Shown: piece by piece, positions 7,416-15,429 of the stretch | How positions within the stretch are numbered: position 1 is the stretch's first letter | How the letters are laid out: each line of letters begins with the position of its first letter | Position numbers and translations under genes: made by a program | Assembly: GCA_030834895.1 (NCBI GenBank) | Contig: JAUQXA010000051.1 | Coordinates: forward strand, 1-64,000 | From: Anaerolineales bacterium | GTDB taxonomy: Bacteria > Chloroflexota > Anaerolineae > Anaerolineales > Villigracilaceae | Length of the DNA stretch: 64,000 nucleotides | Direction: 5' to 3' | Notes under the pieces: generated by a model | The model's database searches: none | What the model was told of the DNA's origin: nothing | The model's input: the letters and a program-made list of their open reading frames with translations, nothing else

Positions 7416-8909
7416 TCATTTTGTTTCGACGCTTTTTTCGGAGAACGAGCTGGAAGATCGAGCCAGGATACGGGCGCGGGAGGCAATGCCGCGCGTCAAC
7501 CCGGCAAAGATAAATTTGTGGAAGGGCCACATGGTATACCAGTAGAGAAATCCACTTACGCCGTGCGGGGCAAAATACGCTGTGGAAGAAACCAGGGTTT
7601 TTCCATCCTTTGGCACAGATTCGAACTCGAGCCATGCCTTGCCGGGGACTTTCATCTCCGCCCGCAGCAACATGCGTCTGTTTTGTTCGATGGCTTCGAC
7701 CCGCCAGAAATCGAGGGACTCGCCGGTGCGGATTTCGTCGGGATGCCTGCGCCCGCGCCGCAAGCCCACCCCGCCTATGACCTTGTCCATCCAACCGCGC
7801 AGGGACCATGCCCAGTCCATGTAGAGCCAGCCCCGCGCGCCGCCGATCCCCGTGTAGGAGCGGAAGATGGCTTCAGGAGGAAGGTCGAGCAAAGTCTGGA
7901 AGCGCTCGATGAACATACCGTCGCTGATGAGGAACTGGTAGGGTTTGAAATCTCCCATCGCGCTGACGAGGGCATCCGACCAGCTTGTCTCCACGTCGTC
8001 ACGCTGGATGCGTCCCAGCGCGAGGCGGGTGGCGGTTTGAAAGTCGAGCGGCTTGATGTGCGGAAACAGCTTCTTTGCCGATTCATCGCGGACGATCAAG
8101 TTGAGGCGCAGACCCTCGATGAGTGGGGCGATCAGGCGCGAGTGAATGGGCGTGACCAGATGCACCCAATAGGCGGATAGACGCGGGGCATAGACCGGAA
8201 CCGGGATGAGCCACCGTTTCAAGCCACGCTCGCTGGCATATCCCAAAAGCATGTCGGCATAGGTCAGGGGGGCGGAACCGCCGATTTCGATCACGCGCCC
8301 GGTGCTGTCGGGGGTTTTGATCGCATCCACCAGGTAGGACAGCACATCACGGATGGCAATCGGCTGCGCCTGCGAGTAGAACCAGGCGGGACAGGTCATC
8401 ACCGGCTCACGTTCGGTCAGGTAGCGGATCATCTCGAACAAGACCGACCCCGAGCCGATGACCATGCCGGCGCGGAATTCGGTCACGGGGACCTTGCCAT
8501 AGCGCAGTGTATATCCCGTTTCATGCCTCGCGCGCAGGTACGGAGAGAGATTGGCGGTCGGGTCCACCAGCTCACCAAAGTAGATGATGCGTTCGATGTT
8601 CGCCTCTTCGGCAGCCTGGGCAAAATTACGCGCCACCTGAAGGTCGCGCCCTGCATTGACCTTTCCCCCCTGCATCCCGTGAATCAGGTAATAGGCAACC
8701 GCCACCCCCTGCATGGCGCGGAGAAGTTCAGCGGGCCTGCGCGCATCGCCTGTCACCACCTCGACGCTATCCACCCAGGGACGTCCCTGCAAGCGCGACG
8801 GGTCGCGCACCAGACAGCGCACGCGGTAGCCTGCCTCCAGAAGTTTCGGCACCAGCCTGCCGCCGATATACCCTGTTGCGCCGGTGACGAGGATGAGTTT
8901 CTCTTTCAT
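7416..8909 (-). CDS. NAD(P)-binding SDR protein with C-terminal DUF2867-like domain (paralogue B)
   Basis: Same two-domain architecture as the downstream paralogue: Rossmann motif TGATGYIGGRLVP near the N-terminus, then YLIHGMQGG, then a DUF2867-like C-terminal half from about residue 320 (497 aa in all). I set the start at the ATG at 8909, which begins the Rossmann strand directly. The open frame runs 44 codons further upstream into a low-complexity segment without family character. The function is unknown. The tandem arrangement suggests duplication within one operon. Confidence 0.8.
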   Translation of the reverse strand: MKEKLILVTGATGYIGGRLVPKLLEAGYRVRCLVRDPSRLQGRPWVDSVEVVTGDARRPAELLRAMQGVAVAYYLIHGMQGGKVNAGRDLQVARNFAQAAEEANIERIIYFGELVDPTANLSPYLRARHETGYTLRYGKVPVTEFRAGMVIGSGSVLFEMIRYLTEREPVMTCPAWFYSQAQPIAIRDVLSYLVDAIKTPDSTGRVIEIGGSAPLTYADMLLGYASERGLKRWLIPVPVYAPRLSAYWVHLVTPIHSRLIAPLIEGLRLNLIVRDESAKKLFPHIKPLDFQTATRLALGRIQRDDVETSWSDALVSAMGDFKPYQFLISDGMFIERFQTLLDLPPEAIFRSYTGIGGARGWLYMDWAWSLRGWMDKVIGGVGLRRGRRHPDEIRTGESLDFWRVEAIEQNRRMLLRAEMKVPGKAWLEFESVPKDGKTLVSSTAYFAPHGVSGFLYWYTMWPFHKFIFAGLTRGIASRARILARSSSSFSEKSVETK

Positions 8910-8990
8910 GGAATGATTATAACTTGGGGTTGATGTTTTCCTGCCGCCGTGTTGGGAGTAAAATTCGTGCAATGGAAGCACAGAAGATGG

Positions 8991-9569
8991 ATGGACATGA
9001 CACGAGACCCACATCCCAAATTCGATCCAGACAAGCATCATCGGAAATCCATCCGCCTGCAGGGATATGATTATTCACAGGCGGGCGCATATTTCGTGAC
9101 CATCGTCACGTATCGACGCGATATGTTGTTTGGGGAAATTCAAAACGGCGAAATGATGTTGAACGATTTCGGCACCATCACGGACGAATGTTGGCACGCC
9201 ATCCCCGAGCATTTCCCGTTTGTCGAATTGGCGGCGCATGTGATTATGCCGAATCACACGCATGGGGTTATCGTTATCAATGGTAGGGGCACGCATGTTA
9301 ATCTTAGGGGCACGATATATCGTGCCCCTACGGACAATAACGAACAATTTGGAAAACCAATCAAAGGATCATTGCCAACCATTATCCGCACATACAAAGC
9401 CGCCGTGACCCGTATGATCGGTCGTGAACACAACGCCACCGGCATCTGGCAGAGAAACTATTACGAACATATAATTCGGGACGAGAAAGACCTGCAACGC
9501 ATCACAGATTACATCGAGGCCAACCCGTCCCGTTGGAATGATGATGATGAGAATCCGCGTAATGGATGA
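8991..9569 (+). CDS. REP-associated tyrosine transposase (RAYT, Y1/HUH family)
   Basis: A 192-residue relative of IS200/IS605 TnpA. The HUH metal motif is in HVIMPNHTHGVI, and the catalytic Tyr is expected in IWQRNYYEHIIRDE near the C-terminus. The family normally nicks single-stranded DNA at palindromic REP hairpins. There are no IS ends and no TnpB partner, as expected for a domesticated or non-autonomous-element transposase. Between the HUH motif and the Tyr helix the gene carries an in-frame palindromic repeat (9283-9331) that encodes NGRGTHVNLRGTIYRAPT. The start is ATG 8991, or 8997. A GTG 42 bp upstream is possible but less likely. Confidence 0.88.
   Translation: MDMTRDPHPKFDPDKHHRKSIRLQGYDYSQAGAYFVTIVTYRRDMLFGEIQNGEMMLNDFGTITDECWHAIPEHFPFVELAAHVIMPNHTHGVIVINGRGTHVNLRGTIYRAPTDNNEQFGKPIKGSLPTIIRTYKAAVTRMIGREHNATGIWQRNYYEHIIRDEKDLQRITDYIEANPSRWNDDDENPRNG
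9283..9331. repeat. R1 palindromic element inside the RAYT gene
   Basis: A perfect 26-bp palindrome (TAGGGGCACGATA plus its reverse complement, 9305-9330) is preceded by an extra half copy GTAGGGGCACG at 9283-9293. That half copy can also pair with CGTGCCCCTAC at 9321-9331. The 49 bases keep the reading frame open. It belongs to the same GTAGGGGC...GCCCCTAC family as elements at 15842, 16343, 28955, 29426, 48045 and 63843. Confidence 0.85.
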
Positions 9570-9584
9570 TTGTGGTTGGGGCAC

Positions 9585-9661
9585 GACACCTGCACTGGCG
9601 TGCGGCGCACACTTGCCCTGGCGGGCAGTGCCAGGGAGTGTCGCTTCGCTCAGAACGACAT
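9585..9661. repeat. Dispersed repeat, family R3
   Basis: Sequence downstream of the RAYT gene with GTGTCGCTTCGCTCAGAACGACA at its right side (split here: GTGTCGCTTCGCTCAG then AACGACA). A GC-rich palindromic left side contains TGCCCTGGCGGGCA-like pairing. It is related to 4575-4672 and 62328-62395. Confidence 0.55.
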
Positions 9662-9681
9662 GGCACAAGTTCATTAAACAC

Positions 9682-9718
9682 AAAGTTCCTGAAAGTCTCA
9701 CGACTCTCAGGAACTTTT
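9682..9718. terminator. Bidirectional terminator between RAYT and the IMPase gene
   Basis: GTTCCTGA-a-AGTC and GACT-c-TCAGGAAC form a long hairpin around TCAC. It is followed by CTTTTATT on the plus strand and by CTTTGTGTTT on the minus strand. It ends the convergent RAYT and inositol-monophosphatase-like transcripts. Confidence 0.75.
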
Positions 9719-9741
9719 ATTAATCTCTATTCCCTAATCTC

Positions 9742-10512
9742 TTATTTCAACTGTTCCAGCATTTGGTCATAAATCCCCGGTGCGGCGGCGAGGATGGATT
9801 GCGGTGAGGAAATGTAATCCAGCTTTCCGTCCGTCGCGGTGACGCGCGCGCCGCCTTCTTCAGCGATGAGTCCGGTGGCGGCCACGTCCCAGGATTTGAG
9901 GGATAGCTCCCAGAAACCATCGAAACGGCCTGCGGCCACGTAGCAGCCGTCCAATGCGGCGGACCCCAAACGGCGTACACCCTGGGTCATCTTGCAGAGC
10001 TTTTCGAACCGCTTGAAATTATCGTGCTTTGTCGTCCATGTGTCGTACGGGAACCCGGTCACCAGCAGGCTTTTTTGCAATTCAGTCGTCTCGGAGACGT
10101 GAATCCGCTTGCCGTTCAAGGTTGCTCCCTTTCCGCGTTGGGCGATGAACATTTCTTCGCGCATCGGGTCATACACTGCGCCAAGTGTGACAATGCCGTT
10201 GAAGGCATAGGCGATGGAGACGCAAAAAATAGGGACGTGATGGGCGTAGTTCACAGTCCCATCCAACGGGTCGATGTACCAGACGCCGCCATTTGCCCCT
10301 TTGGTCTCGCCGCTTTCCTCGGCGATGATATGGCTGTCTGGAAAATGAGCCTGAATTTCCTTCAATAGAAAAGCTTCGGATGCATGGTCCGCTTCTGTGA
10401 CGAGGTCAATGACTCCCTTGTATTTGATCTCATGTTCCTTGTTATATCCATCATGCAGGATGGCGCCCGCGCCGCGCGCGAGTCGTTCGAGGTCTTTGAG
10501 TGTTGGCTTCAT
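9742..10512 (-). CDS. Inositol-1-monophosphatase family phosphatase (SuhB-like)
   Basis: A 256-residue Mg/Li-sensitive phosphatase of the IMPase/FBPase superfamily. All metal motifs are present: EADHASE near 40, IIAEESGE near 62, YIDPLDGTVNYAHH near 80-93 and WDVAATGLIAEEGGARVT near 210. It hydrolyses inositol phosphates or related sugar phosphates or PAP; the exact substrate cannot be read from sequence. It is 25 bp downstream of hutI on the same strand, so they are probably co-transcribed although the pathways differ. A strong terminator follows. Confidence 0.9.
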   Translation of the reverse strand: MKPTLKDLERLARGAGAILHDGYNKEHEIKYKGVIDLVTEADHASEAFLLKEIQAHFPDSHIIAEESGETKGANGGVWYIDPLDGTVNYAHHVPIFCVSIAYAFNGIVTLGAVYDPMREEMFIAQRGKGATLNGKRIHVSETTELQKSLLVTGFPYDTWTTKHDNFKRFEKLCKMTQGVRRLGSAALDGCYVAAGRFDGFWELSLKSWDVAATGLIAEEGGARVTATDGKLDYISSPQSILAAAPGIYDQMLEQLK

Positions 10513-10537
10513 GATTGTCCGTTTCGATTTCCATAAT

Positions 10538-11821
10538 TTATGCTGTTCGATAGTATCCTACATCCACCGAATACACACGTCCGCGCTTGATGACCTGCTT
10601 GACGAGGTTGGTCCCGTAGCGATATCCCAACTGCCGGTAATCCGGCACGGACAAAATGAGCATGTCTGCCTGCTTGCCGACTTCAACCGAGCCGATTGTG
10701 TCCGCCCTGCGAATGGCATAGGCTGAGTTGATGGTGGTCGCCGCGATGGCTTCTGCTGGAGTCAGCTTCATGGTGCGGCAGGCAAGGGCAATAACAAACT
10801 GCATGGATTCATTCCAGGTTGTCCCGGGGTTGCAATCCGTAGCCAGGGCAAAGATGGCATCCGCTTCGATAAGCTTGCGGGCGGGAGTGTATTGACATTC
10901 AGCCAGACCAAAGGGTGTGCATGGCAGGGATACAGCAACAGTTTCTGATTTGCCAAGCGCGGCGATGTCCGCATCGGACGTCTTGACCAGATGGTCGGCG
11001 GAGGCGGCTCCCAATTCCACTGCCAGCGATGCGCCGCCGAGGTTGTCGAACTCGTCCGCGTGGATCTTGAGCGGGAATCCCAGTGATTTAGCCTTGCTCA
11101 ATACCTGGCGCGATTGTTCGAGGTCGAAGGCTTTGTTCTCGCAGAACACGTCCACAAAGGGCAGGGGCAGACGCGGGGCGTGAGTCTCCCACCATTCCTT
11201 TAGCATGGGAAGCATGGTGTTGTTAACTTCGTCGGTGTAGCCCTGTGGATTATCCTTGTATTCGGGGGCAATGGCATGCGCGCCGAGGAAGGTGGGCACG
11301 ATGTCCACCGGGCTTTCATCGTCGAGCGCGAGCAGCGCCTTCAGCAATCGCAACTCTGTTGCGGTTTGCAAGCCGTAACCGGTCTTGGCTTCGGCGGTGG
11401 TGGTGCCGTGTGAGAACATCCTCAGCAGGCGCGGACGGGTCTGCGCGATGAGGCTTTCCATGCTTGCAGTCCGTGTGGCTTTGACAGTTGAGATGATCCC
11501 GCCACCCGCCGCAAGGATATCGAGATATGCCATGCCGCCCATCTTCATCGAGAACTCGTTGGCGCGGTCTCCCGCCCAGATGAGATGGGTGTGCGGATCC
11601 ACAAAGCCGGGCATTAACACACAGTTGCCGGCGTCGAGAGTGGGCTCGTCCGGATAGGCATTCTTCAATTCATCAGTGGTTCCCACAGCAACGATCTTCT
11701 CGTCACGAACCACAACAGCGCCTTTTTCGATGATGCCAAGTTTGCCGAGGTCATGTCCGCGCTGGGGACCGCCTGCGAGAGTAAGAAGTTGGGAGGCCGA
11801 ATGAATGAGCATGTTTATCAC
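10538..11821 (-). CDS. hutI: Imidazolonepropionase HutI
   Basis: Amidohydrolase that opens 4-imidazolone-5-propionate to N-formimino-glutamate in histidine degradation. The 427 residues have the metal motif DPHTHLIWAGDR near 75-86, the substrate segment EAKTGYGL near 145 and the downstream KIHADEFDNLGG with metal His. The C-terminal ATDCNPGT supplies the last metal Asp. No hutH, hutU or hutG gene is nearby, so the other steps lie elsewhere or the enzyme salvages imported intermediates. The gene leads a two-gene transcript with the IMPase-like phosphatase. Confidence 0.94.
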   Translation of the reverse strand: MINMLIHSASQLLTLAGGPQRGHDLGKLGIIEKGAVVVRDEKIVAVGTTDELKNAYPDEPTLDAGNCVLMPGFVDPHTHLIWAGDRANEFSMKMGGMAYLDILAAGGGIISTVKATRTASMESLIAQTRPRLLRMFSHGTTTAEAKTGYGLQTATELRLLKALLALDDESPVDIVPTFLGAHAIAPEYKDNPQGYTDEVNNTMLPMLKEWWETHAPRLPLPFVDVFCENKAFDLEQSRQVLSKAKSLGFPLKIHADEFDNLGGASLAVELGAASADHLVKTSDADIAALGKSETVAVSLPCTPFGLAECQYTPARKLIEADAIFALATDCNPGTTWNESMQFVIALACRTMKLTPAEAIAATTINSAYAIRRADTIGSVEVGKQADMLILSVPDYRQLGYRYGTNLVKQVIKRGRVYSVDVGYYRTA

Positions 11822-11879
11822 CGGGATTAAGTGGGATGTGGCAATTTAACCACAGAATGTTTTGCGGAGGGTGACGAAT

Positions 11880-11993
11880 ATGACAGAAAATTCACAAACT
11901 AATCCTGGTCGGGATTACCAAAATGATGATCATTCCAAAGTTTTCAATAATTGCATGAACATAAGAGTCATACTTAAGTACTATGGCCGTTAA
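11880..11993 (+). CDS. Possible 37-residue peptide upstream of the Flp pilin
   Basis: An ATG at 11880 with GGAGG ten bases upstream opens a 37-codon frame ending at TAA 11991-11993. The peptide is polar and Asn/Asp/Lys-rich, with no signal or membrane segment. It is the only structured thing in the 308-bp gap between hutI and the pilin apart from the promoter. I recognise no family. The good ribosome-binding site is the sole support, so it may be chance. Confidence 0.3.
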   Translation: MTENSQTNPGRDYQNDDHSKVFNNCMNIRVILKYYGR

Positions 11994-12047
11994 GTGTATC
12001 CTCATAATTCACTAACATAACTGTAAAGAAAAAAACCCTCTGCTCAC

Positions 12048-12075
12048 TTGTTTTTTTTTTAGCCCTGAGTACAAT
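12048..12075 (+). promoter_or_regulatory. Putative sigma-70-type promoter of the Flp pilin gene
   Basis: TTGTTT at 12048-12053 and TACAAT at 12070-12075 are spaced 16 bases, with a run of T in the spacer. The pilin ATG follows about 55 bases downstream, behind GAGAAAGGAG. Prediction by eye. Confidence 0.4.
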
Positions 12076-12129
12076 AGAAATATCACAGGAGAACTTCCTG
12101 AGAAATTTACGAGAAAGGAGAAAAATCAA

Positions 12130-12285
12130 ATGTTATTCGCCCCCAAGGAAAAAGGTCAGGGACTCGTTGAGTACGCGCTGATCCTCGTTTTAGTAGCTAT
12201 TGTCGTTATTGCGGCCCTCATGATCCTCGGACCAATCATCGGCAATGTGTTCAGCAAAGTCAACTCCAGCCTCAGCGGTGTGTAA
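12130..12285 (+). CDS. Flp-type pilin-like small protein
   Basis: A 51-residue protein with a short basic N-terminus, KEKGQGLVEYALILV and a continuous hydrophobic helix to about residue 40. This matches Flp pilins, where a prepilin peptidase cleaves after Gly and leaves Glu at +5 followed by Tyr (G|QGLVEY). It has a strong ribosome-binding site (GAAAGGAG), its own promoter and a strong terminator, which suggests high expression as a single gene. No tadA/tadB/cpaB assembly genes lie in the window, so the assembly machine must be elsewhere. AT-rich flanks set it off from its neighbours. Confidence 0.85.
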   Translation: MLFAPKEKGQGLVEYALILVLVAIVVIAALMILGPIIGNVFSKVNSSLSGV

Positions 12286-12305
12286 TTTCCACCTTTGATC
12301 TGTAA

Positions 12306-12338
12306 CAAAAAGCCCCATTTTCTGATGGGGCTTTTTGT
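12306..12338. terminator. Rho-independent terminator after the Flp pilin
   Basis: AAAAAGCCCCAT pairs with ATGGGGCTTTTT around TTTCTG, with A- and T-runs on both sides. It can therefore serve both the plus-strand pilin and the minus-strand HD gene. Confidence 0.9.
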
Positions 12339-13027
12339 TATCCACTGCCGTTGGAGTATTCAAACAGCACTTGCTCAATTTGACCATCTGCCCGCACTTC
12401 GTCTGTCAGTTGGGAAATGAAGTTTCCGATGAAGGCCTTTTTCTCGTTCAGAATTTCCCTCGCCCCATTCGTGTTCAAAATGGATAGTTGCTTGTCACAA
12501 AAGGGAATTTCAAACTCAATCAGTCGTTGTCGAAGTTCATAGAAGAAAAATGGGGAGCGACGGTCCAGCCAGTTGCCAGCCATGAAAATCGACATTGCAC
12601 CGATTTCATCGAGAGTATCTGCGTCCTTCAAAACTGCCCTGCAAAAATCCTGTTCTTTGACCTTTTTGTTGGAATGGTCCGCGATCATCTCCAGCACCCT
12701 GTCAATGTCGCTATCGGTCAATCCTGAATATTTCCGTAGCCATGGTTCGGATATTTCCGCACCTAGTTTTGCATGATTCTCCACATCCTCCATCCTGGCA
12801 AGGTCGTGCAAGATGGCAGCAAGCCGAATCAGGGTGACTTCATGCTCCGAGAGGGAATTTTTTTCGCGGGCAAGGATTTTTACAACATAAGACTCGATAC
12901 GCAGAGAATGGAGAACGGCGAATTGCCAGTCCTTTCGCCAGGGATGTTTGGTCTCAAAATTGCTCTGTCTCCCTTTGAAGGAGTGGAGCATGTAGGTACG
13001 GGCGTCGTCAAGGATGTTTGTAGACAT
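12338..13027 (-). CDS. HD-domain metal-dependent phosphohydrolase
   Basis: A 229-residue protein with HD-superfamily motifs: His in LHSLRIESYV near 39, AAILHDLARMED near 70-81, IADHSNKK near 113 and KDADTLDEIGA near 131-141. These fit a YedJ-type HD hydrolase acting on nucleotides or phosphate esters. The substrate is unknown. It ends 6 bp from the phzF-like gene upstream, so the two form an operon. The bidirectional terminator at 12306-12338 closes it. Confidence 0.85.
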   Translation of the reverse strand: MSTNILDDARTYMLHSFKGRQSNFETKHPWRKDWQFAVLHSLRIESYVVKILAREKNSLSEHEVTLIRLAAILHDLARMEDVENHAKLGAEISEPWLRKYSGLTDSDIDRVLEMIADHSNKKVKEQDFCRAVLKDADTLDEIGAMSIFMAGNWLDRRSPFFFYELRQRLIEFEIPFCDKQLSILNTNGAREILNEKKAFIGNFISQLTDEVRADGQIEQVLFEYSNGSG

Positions 13028-13033
13028 GGAAAA

Positions 13034-13909
13034 TCAAATAAACTCGCCCTGTGCCACGATCATGCTTTTGCCGCCGACAAAGATATTGATGTTTTTACCT
13101 CTTTGCTCGGCCTTCAAAAGCAGGAGAGACGGCCTGCCAATTTCATAGCCCTGCTCACTGCGGACATCCACATTCTCCTGTCCGAAATAGTGATGTTTTG
13201 CCAGATATCCCGCCAGACATCCGTTGCCGCTGCCGGTCGCTGGGTCTTCTGGGACGCCATAATAATCCACGAAGACCCGCACGCTGATGTCATTTTGCGG
13301 CTCGTGGGATTCGGGACAAAAGACAAGGATGCCTTTTGCCACCGTATTTTGAATCAAGGCGAAGCACTTTTCCTTGTTAACCTTCGCCTTCTTCAATGCG
13401 GAAAGGTTTTTCAACGGGACGATGAAGAAAGGCAATCCTGTCGAAACCTCTTCAATGGGAAAACGATTGTCAATTTCAGAGATGTCCAATCCCAAAATAT
13501 CGGCGAGGACTTCAGGCTTGTGTTGTTGACCAAAAATCGGCTCGACTTGCCTCATCCAGGAATAGCCGTCCGCGCTGAAGGTGACGGGGATTTGCCCCAC
13601 CTTCAAGTTCAAGGTCACGCTGTCTGCGGCACCTCCCAGAATCTCGTTGCAAATTACATGAGCGGTCCCAATGGTCGGATGTCCCGCAAAGGGGACTTCC
13701 TCGTTCGGCGTGAAGATGCGCACGTCAAAACCGCCGTTGACCTGCTCATCTGAAAGAATGAAAGTTGTTTCTGAGAAATTGATCTCCTGCGCGATCTTTT
13801 GCATTTCCTCGCTGGAGAGGCCCGCCGCGTTGCGAAAAACGGCAAGCTGGTTGCCCGCATATCTTTTCTCGGCAAAAACATCCAAGATGTAGAAGGTGGT
13901 TCTTTTCAT
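13034..13909 (-). CDS. PhzF family isomerase/epimerase-like protein
   Basis: A 291-residue member of the PhzF/DapF-like fold. It begins with the typical YILDVFAEKRYAGNQLAVF. The catalytic Glu is expected in INFSETTFIL near residue 47, followed by IFTPNEEVPFAGHPTIG and DPATGSGNGCLAGYL in the second half. No phenazine genes are present. Stand-alone PhzF proteins are common and mostly of unknown substrate. It probably shares a transcript with the HD gene. Confidence 0.9.
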   Translation of the reverse strand: MKRTTFYILDVFAEKRYAGNQLAVFRNAAGLSSEEMQKIAQEINFSETTFILSDEQVNGGFDVRIFTPNEEVPFAGHPTIGTAHVICNEILGGAADSVTLNLKVGQIPVTFSADGYSWMRQVEPIFGQQHKPEVLADILGLDISEIDNRFPIEEVSTGLPFFIVPLKNLSALKKAKVNKEKCFALIQNTVAKGILVFCPESHEPQNDISVRVFVDYYGVPEDPATGSGNGCLAGYLAKHHYFGQENVDVRSEQGYEIGRPSLLLLKAEQRGKNINIFVGGKSMIVAQGEFI

Positions 13910-13969
13910 TGGTTATTCTCCGTGAGTGTGACAGCCTTCTCTAATGGGCAGTCACCAAGGTTTTGAGCT

Positions 13970-14341
13970 TTAATTTCCGGTGGGTTGTATTGCACTGGTT
14001 TCCACCATCAACATGACCGTCTTCCGGGGTGCCCTCGGTCGGTGCATAATGCCTTTTGTTATAGTCACTCCTTGATTCGGATTCAGCTCTATCGTCCTGT
14101 CTTCGAGATCAATCAGCAACTGCCCTTCCAGAACAAAGAAAAATTCGTCATCGTCCTCGTGTTTGTGCCAGTGATATTCCCCTTCAACGATCCCAACTCT
14201 GACAACACTGTCATTCACTTTTGTCAGTGTCTGGTTGAACCATTTATCCTTGCACTCTCTAACGATTGCAGGAAAATCTATGAGTTCAAGGTGTTGGAAT
14301 TTGATATCGAGGCGTGTTACGTATGGATATTGCTCAGTCAT
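13970..14341 (-). CDS. Small cupin-domain protein
   Basis: A 123-residue single cupin. Motif 1 is HWHKHEDDDEFFFVLEG with the metal His/Glu ligands; motif 2 is NQGVTITKGIMHRPRAP. Such small cupins bind a metal and may be isomerases, dioxygenases or sensors; nothing in the sequence fixes the role. It is 34 bp downstream of the methyltransferase-like gene on the same strand. Confidence 0.85.
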   Translation of the reverse strand: MTEQYPYVTRLDIKFQHLELIDFPAIVRECKDKWFNQTLTKVNDSVVRVGIVEGEYHWHKHEDDDEFFFVLEGQLLIDLEDRTIELNPNQGVTITKGIMHRPRAPRKTVMLMVETSAIQPTGN

Positions 14342-14375
14342 GCTAGGCTCCTTTCGGCGTAACTCAATTATTGTT

Positions 14376-15353
14376 TTATTTCACCCTGTAAATCTTTGCG
14401 GAATACGCGATCTGTTCCACTTCAGGCAGGTGCATGGAAATCTTCCGGCGCGTGACCTTGAACTTCCCCATCTTTTCAACTTCAGTTTCAAAGAACGGCA
14501 GACCTGGGGCATAGCCTAGGAAGGACCCCACTTCCAGGCTGGCGAGGATGTTCATCATTAGTCTGGTAAACTTCTCGATACTGACGGGTTGATGCAGGTA
14601 TGAGTAAACGAAATGCGTCGAGAGAGATTGATGCGCAAGGATGCTTCCCCACTGCTGACACGAATAATCGAAGTCGAACCAATCATTCCTGAAGAAGAAT
14701 GCGGACTCCGGCGCGAGTCGGTCCACGCCGAAGGCGGCGATACTCTGTCTACGCAGGTAGTCGACCAATGTCCCTTTCGTTCCACAACCGACGTCCAGCA
14801 CTGGCTCGATCAGATCATGGAGCCCGAACCCCATGACGGAGAGTTGGAATTCCGCCGAATATTCCTCGCAGGGAACGGTTCGCAGCAGTGGATTTTCCTT
14901 CAGGCTGCCGTCTTGATACGTCACACAATATGAAGCCATGATCAGCCGCAGCCGTTCGTGATGAACTTTGAGTACAGCGATCATTTCGGTTGCCAACTCG
15001 GCTTCAGACCTGCTCTTTTGCAGCGCGGCACGGATTTGATGAATGAAGTCCGTGAACTCGGCGTTTAGCAATTCGTCATACTCTGTTGTGAAGTTGACAA
15101 ACTGATTGCGCTCGTAGGTGTAACGCTTGGTCGATTCGATGCAATGCTCCACTAACTCATTGACTGCCTCAGCCAGTCCAAGGTGTTCGATGATCTCCAG
15201 CCGATGGGCAAATATGAATTCCACCTGTTCCTTTGCGATGGTGTGGAACAGGGAATTGGAAAAAATATAATCGCCGAGTTCGAGGTCGGCATTTGACTCA
15301 AATCTTTGGGTAATGGATGCGAACAACTGGTCATGCAGGGAGATGGACGACAT
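14376..15353 (-). CDS. SAM-dependent methyltransferase-like protein
   Basis: A 325-residue protein. The SAM-binding motif I is PVLDVGCGTKGTLVDYL at about 184-200, followed by an acidic post-I region (FGVDRLAPES). The N-terminal 180 residues are helical and match nothing I recognise. The start is set at ATG 15353: the open frame runs 118 codons further upstream but would overlap most of the divergent kinase promoter and N-terminus. The target is unknown. It is divergently transcribed from the APH(6)-like gene. Confidence 0.7.
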   Translation of the reverse strand: MSSISLHDQLFASITQRFESNADLELGDYIFSNSLFHTIAKEQVEFIFAHRLEIIEHLGLAEAVNELVEHCIESTKRYTYERNQFVNFTTEYDELLNAEFTDFIHQIRAALQKSRSEAELATEMIAVLKVHHERLRLIMASYCVTYQDGSLKENPLLRTVPCEEYSAEFQLSVMGFGLHDLIEPVLDVGCGTKGTLVDYLRRQSIAAFGVDRLAPESAFFFRNDWFDFDYSCQQWGSILAHQSLSTHFVYSYLHQPVSIEKFTRLMMNILASLEVGSFLGYAPGLPFFETEVEKMGKFKVTRRKISMHLPEVEQIAYSAKIYRVK

Positions 15354-15429
15354 GGTGACCGATTCTAACATCTTTGCCAATGATAGAATCACCTCACAGC
15401 TTGCGCGAGCAAAGCATACTGACCATGTC

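Noticed and set aside
11880..12285. Tad/Flp pilus operon
   Set aside because: Only a single pilin gene is present; no ATPase, prepilin peptidase or secretin genes are in the window.
12773..13753. 326-codon plus-strand frame across the HD and PhzF genes
   Set aside because: Antisense shadow of two genes with clear catalytic motifs; no ribosome-binding site.
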